A stretch of DNA of 64,000 nt, taken from contig CAVZKP010000015.1 in assembly GCA_963775875.1 (NCBI GenBank), positions 186,001 through 250,000 on the forward strand, given 5' to 3'. Within the stretch, counting starts at the first letter, position 1, and the number at the start of each line of letters is the position of its first letter. The DNA is from AP-15 sp963775875. GTDB taxonomy: Bacteria; Pseudomonadota; Alphaproteobacteria; ATCC43930; CGMCC-115725. Positions 61,189-64,000 of this stretch are shown one piece after another. The notes below the pieces were generated by a model. It did not search any database, was not told the origin of the DNA, and saw only the letters and a program-made list of their open reading frames with translations. The position numbers and the translations under genes were made by a program.

Positions 61189-63066
61189 ATGCTGCAAGCA
61201 ATCCGCTCCAAGGCCGGGTCCCTCGTCGTCAAGGGCCTCTTTGTCGTCCTGATCGTGACGTTCGGAATCTGGGGCATCGGCGACATCTTCCGCAACCGTC
61301 CGACCGACACCACGGTGGCCACGGTCGGCGACCAGAGCATCGACGCCAACGGCCTGCAAATGGCAGTGCAACCGGCGCTCGAGCGGCTGAGCTCACGGCT
61401 CGGCACCGCCGTCGACCTGCGCCAGGCGAAACAGATGGGTGTCGTCGACGACGTCCTCGGCCAGCTGGTCGATCAGGCGCTGATCGATCAGGAGGCGGCG
61501 CGCCTGCAGCTCGACGTATCGAACGAGGTGATTCGCGACTCGATTTTGCAGGATCCGATGTTCAAAGGCGCGAACGGGGTTTTCGACCGCAGCACGTTCA
61601 ACGCGCTACTCGCGGCAAACCATATGACCGAGGGCCAGTATGTCGAGCGGATGCGCCACGATATTCCGCGCAGCGACCTGCTGTTGGCGGTAACCGGAGG
61701 GGTCGCGGCGCCGCAGGCGATGGTCGATCGCCTCTATCGATACCGCAATCAAAAGCGGATCGCCGAAATTGTGGCGTTGCCCGATGCCGGCGCCGGTGGC
61801 GTCGGGCAGCCGACCGACGCCGAACTGACCAAATTCTACGATGCCCATCAGGAACTGTTCCGCGCACCCGAGTATCGCGGCTTCACGGTGGCGAGCCTGA
61901 CCCCGTCGGATCTCGCGCAAAAGATCGCGGTCCCCGAGGCCAAACTGAAATCGGCATACGACCAGCGCCAGGACGAGTTCGTGGTGTCCGAGCGCCGCGA
62001 TGTCCAGCAGATCCTTGCGCCCTCCGAAGACCAGGCCAAGGCGGCCGAAGCGGCGCTCGCCGCGGGCAAGGGATGGAAGGCGATTGCCATGACGATCGCC
62101 GGACAAGACCCCGCGACAATCGATCTCGGACTGATGAGCCGCGAGGAGATGCCACAGGCTCTGGCCCAGGTGGCCTTTGCCCTGCCGCTCGACAAACCGA
62201 GCGCGCCGGTCAAGTCGCCGCTCGGCTGGCACATTCTGCGCGTCGTCAAAATTGAGCCGCCGAAGACGCAGAGCTTTGACGAGGCCAAGGCCAAATTGCA
62301 GGCCGAAATCGCGCACAGCGAGGCCGTCGATCAGCTTTATACCATCGCCAACCACGTTGACGATGCGATCGCCGGCGGCGCCGACATCGACGCGGCCGCC
62401 GCTCAATTCGGATTGACGAAGACCGTCGTCGCCGCTGCCGATGAACATGGCCACGGCCGCGACGGCAAACCCGTGGCATTGCCGGTCTCGGCATCCGAGG
62501 TGCTGAAGCTGGCCTTTGCCACCGAGGAAGATCGCACCAGCCGAGTCACCCAAAGCTCCGACGGCGCCATTTTCGTGCTGCACATGAGCAAGATCGTGCC
62601 GCCGGCGGTCCGGCCGCTAGCCGAGGTCAAGGACCAAGCGATAGCCGGCTGGCAGGCGCAACAACGGCGAGATCTGGTCGCCAAGGAAGCCGAAGCGCTG
62701 GCTGCCGCAGTCGAGCCGGGCACAAAACTCTCGGCCGTCGCCGCCGCCAAAGGGCTGAAAGCGACAACCTCGCCGCCGCTGCTGCGGCGAAGCCAAGGCA
62801 CCGACGGGGTGCCGCCGGTGTTGGTCGCCAAGCTCTTTGCGGTCAAGCCCGGCACGGTCGTCACCGCCGCCGATGCGGCCGGCTCCTACGTCGCTCAGCT
62901 GAGCGCGGTGCAGCAGCCTTCAACGGCTGCAAAGACGGCGACCGCGGTACTGTCGCACGAAATCGACGCTGGCATGCAAGCCGATCTCGCCGAAGAGTTC
63001 ACCCGCGCCTTACGCGCTCATTTCCCGGTCGAGATCCACCACGAAACCCTCGACCGATTGTTCTGA
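61189..63066 (+). CDS. ppiD: Peptidylprolyl isomerase PpiD-like periplasmic chaperone
   Basis: This 625-residue membrane-anchored protein has one N-terminal membrane segment (GSLVVKGLFVVLIVTFGIWGIGDIF) and a SurA-like N-domain (VGDQSIDANGLQMAVQPALERL, LVDQALIDQEAARLQLDVSNEVIRDSI, FDRSTFNALLAANHMTEGQYVERMRHDIP). Its parvulin domain has degenerate core segments (VQQILAPSEDQAKAAEAAL ... DLGLMSREEMPQALAQVAFALPLDKPSAPVKSPLGWHILRVVKIEPPKTQSF). It acts on newly exported proteins leaving SecYEG. The frame extends upstream to 60850, but the ATG at 61189 gives the family start. It faces trpEG with 23 bases between the stops. Confidence 0.93.
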   Translation: MLQAIRSKAGSLVVKGLFVVLIVTFGIWGIGDIFRNRPTDTTVATVGDQSIDANGLQMAVQPALERLSSRLGTAVDLRQAKQMGVVDDVLGQLVDQALIDQEAARLQLDVSNEVIRDSILQDPMFKGANGVFDRSTFNALLAANHMTEGQYVERMRHDIPRSDLLLAVTGGVAAPQAMVDRLYRYRNQKRIAEIVALPDAGAGGVGQPTDAELTKFYDAHQELFRAPEYRGFTVASLTPSDLAQKIAVPEAKLKSAYDQRQDEFVVSERRDVQQILAPSEDQAKAAEAALAAGKGWKAIAMTIAGQDPATIDLGLMSREEMPQALAQVAFALPLDKPSAPVKSPLGWHILRVVKIEPPKTQSFDEAKAKLQAEIAHSEAVDQLYTIANHVDDAIAGGADIDAAAAQFGLTKTVVAAADEHGHGRDGKPVALPVSASEVLKLAFATEEDRTSRVTQSSDGAIFVLHMSKIVPPAVRPLAEVKDQAIAGWQAQQRRDLVAKEAEALAAAVEPGTKLSAVAAAKGLKATTSPPLLRRSQGTDGVPPVLVAKLFAVKPGTVVTAADAAGSYVAQLSAVQQPSTAAKTATAVLSHEIDAGMQADLAEEFTRALRAHFPVEIHHETLDRLF

Positions 63067-63089
63067 CCAAGGGCCGGGTCACGTATCGG

Positions 63090-64000
63090 CTATCCGATCC
63101 GGTTTGAGCCCGGCCGTTGCGGCTTGAGGCCCGCCAGCACTGCGGCGATGATCGGCATGCCGATCTCGTCCCGCAAGGTCATCACCGATTCGGGATGAAA
63201 TTGGACCGCCGCGATCGGTAGATTGACATGCTCGATCGCCATGACTACCCCATCCGAGGTCTGTGCGGTGACCGACAAAGCCGCCGGCAGGGTGCTGCGC
63301 CGCGCATGCAGGGAATGGTAGCGGCCAACGGTGAACTCGCCCGGCAGATCGCGCAGCAGCCGACCGCCCAAGACCCGGACGCGTGACGGCTTGCCATGAT
63401 AGGGAACGCCCATCAAATCGAGATCGCCGCCGAAATATTCGACGATCCCTTGCAGCCCGAGACAGACGCCAAAGACCGGCACCGATCGTCCGATCAATAT
63501 ATCGAGTGTCTCGGCCATCGAAAAATCGGCCGGCCGACCCGGTCCTGGCGACAGCACCACCAGATCCGGCGTCCTGCCCTGCCGCAATTCCTCGCGCGCC
63601 AACTCCGGCCGCATCGTCACCACCTCGGCGCCGGTGGTGCGGATGTAATTCGCCAAGGTGTGGACGAACGAATCCTCGTGGTCGACCAGCAACACCCGCA
63701 GGCCCCGGCCAGTCCCCGCCTCGGCGTCGGGCCGGGTCTCCGATGCAGTCGCCGCCTTGCCGCGGATCGCACCGAACATCGCTGACGCCTTGAGCCGGGT
63801 CTCGGCCTCCTCGGCCTGCGGATCGCTGTCGTAGAGCAAAGTGGCGCCGGCGCGAACCTCGGCCACGCCATCCTGCATCCGGATCGTGCGCAGGGTCAGC
63901 CCGGTGTTCATGTTGCCGTCGAAGGTGATGCGTCCGATGGCGCCGCCATACCAGCGCCGCGCCGATCGCTCGTGCTCCTCGATAAAGCGGATCGCCCAGA
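63090..64000 (-). CDS. trpE: Anthranilate synthase TrpE-TrpG fusion (partial, 5' end outside window)
   Basis: The visible 303 codons cover the end of the chorismate-binding TrpE part and all of the fused glutamine amidotransferase. At the right edge the frame reads RRWYGGAIGRITFDGNMNTGLTLRTI, the conserved end of TrpE, then a linker and VLLVDHEDSFVHTLANYIRTTGAEV, VLSPGPGRPADF, VPVFGVCLGLQGIVEYFGGDL (catalytic Cys), VGRYHSLHA and IAAVQFHPESVMTL (His, Glu). The fused TrpEG form is typical of rhizobia and other alphaproteobacteria. It makes anthranilate from chorismate and glutamine. The start lies beyond 64000. Confidence 0.94.
   Translation of the reverse strand, partial: WAIRFIEEHERSARRWYGGAIGRITFDGNMNTGLTLRTIRMQDGVAEVRAGATLLYDSDPQAEEAETRLKASAMFGAIRGKAATASETRPDAEAGTGRGLRVLLVDHEDSFVHTLANYIRTTGAEVVTMRPELAREELRQGRTPDLVVLSPGPGRPADFSMAETLDILIGRSVPVFGVCLGLQGIVEYFGGDLDLMGVPYHGKPSRVRVLGGRLLRDLPGEFTVGRYHSLHARRSTLPAALSVTAQTSDGVVMAIEHVNLPIAAVQFHPESVMTLRDEIGMPIIAAVLAGLKPQRPGSNRIG

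Noticed and set aside
63067..63089. Intrinsic terminator between ppiD and trpEG
   Set aside because: The 23-base gap has no stable stem followed by T residues.

Overview
This 64 kb stretch is GC-rich and densely coding. It looks like an alphaproteobacterial chromosome, probably of Rhodospirillales type. The evidence is the gene sets: dusB(nifR3)-ntrB-ntrC-ntrY-ntrX-dat-hfq-hflX, fused ispDF, fused trpE-trpG, and a pyruvate dehydrogenase E1-beta subunit with its own lipoyl domain in an eno-ftsB-pdhA-pdhB-pdhC-lpd-lipA-ratA run. I found no rRNA, tRNA, CRISPR array, integrase or insertion sequence.

Positions 1-10951 (minus strand) hold most of a contractile injection system (CIS) operon of the extracellular, phage-tail-like kind. 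In transcription order it encodes sheath, tube, a gp26/51-like zinc-finger protein, a low-complexity protein ending in SLDDYLKRR, a Pvc16/DUF4255 protein with extra beta-rich domains, an AAA+ ATPase, one or two tiny coupled proteins, an Afp7-like CIS tube protein, a LysM protein, gpD-like and gpV-like hub/spike proteins, a PAAR-like tip, a gp25 wedge protein, and the start of a J-like baseplate protein that runs off the left edge. Many of the genes overlap by 4 bp (ATGA). No capsid, portal or terminase genes are seen. Fibre, tape-measure and cargo genes would have to lie to the left. A perfect TGTGA-N6-TCACA palindrome overlaps a possible promoter upstream of the sheath.

Positions 11.6-20.5 kb are accessory metabolism: an ElaA-like acetyltransferase, a polysaccharide deacetylase, a GYD protein, a split chromate transporter, a TcuA-like flavoprotein, an MFS pump, and an amidohydrolase/LigB dioxygenase pair. 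Several families of palindromic intergenic repeats sit here. Positions 20.7-31 kb form a plus-strand envelope and replication block (mltB, rlpA, dac, tmk, holB, metG, tatD, MBL hydrolase, acetyltransferases, mazG). Positions 31-41.6 kb are the minus-strand hflX/hfq/Ntr block. Positions 41.7-45.5 kb carry ispDF, pgpA, pncC, a nitrilase-like gene and a MOSC gene. Positions 45.5-61 kb are minus strand: CocE hydrolase, lactonase, the lipoate/pyruvate dehydrogenase genes, eno, kdsA, pyrG, secG and tpiA. The window ends with ppiD (plus) facing trpEG (minus, cut by the edge).

A caution applies throughout. Single-base frame breaks occur in the sheath, the CIS tube protein, lipA, kdsA (two) and pyrG, and probably in the pdhC linker and near the hflX start. 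Because several of these genes are normally indispensable, base-calling or assembly indels are more likely than real inactivation. Frame-dependent oddities here, including the GNAT-MazG fusion, should be read with that in mind.
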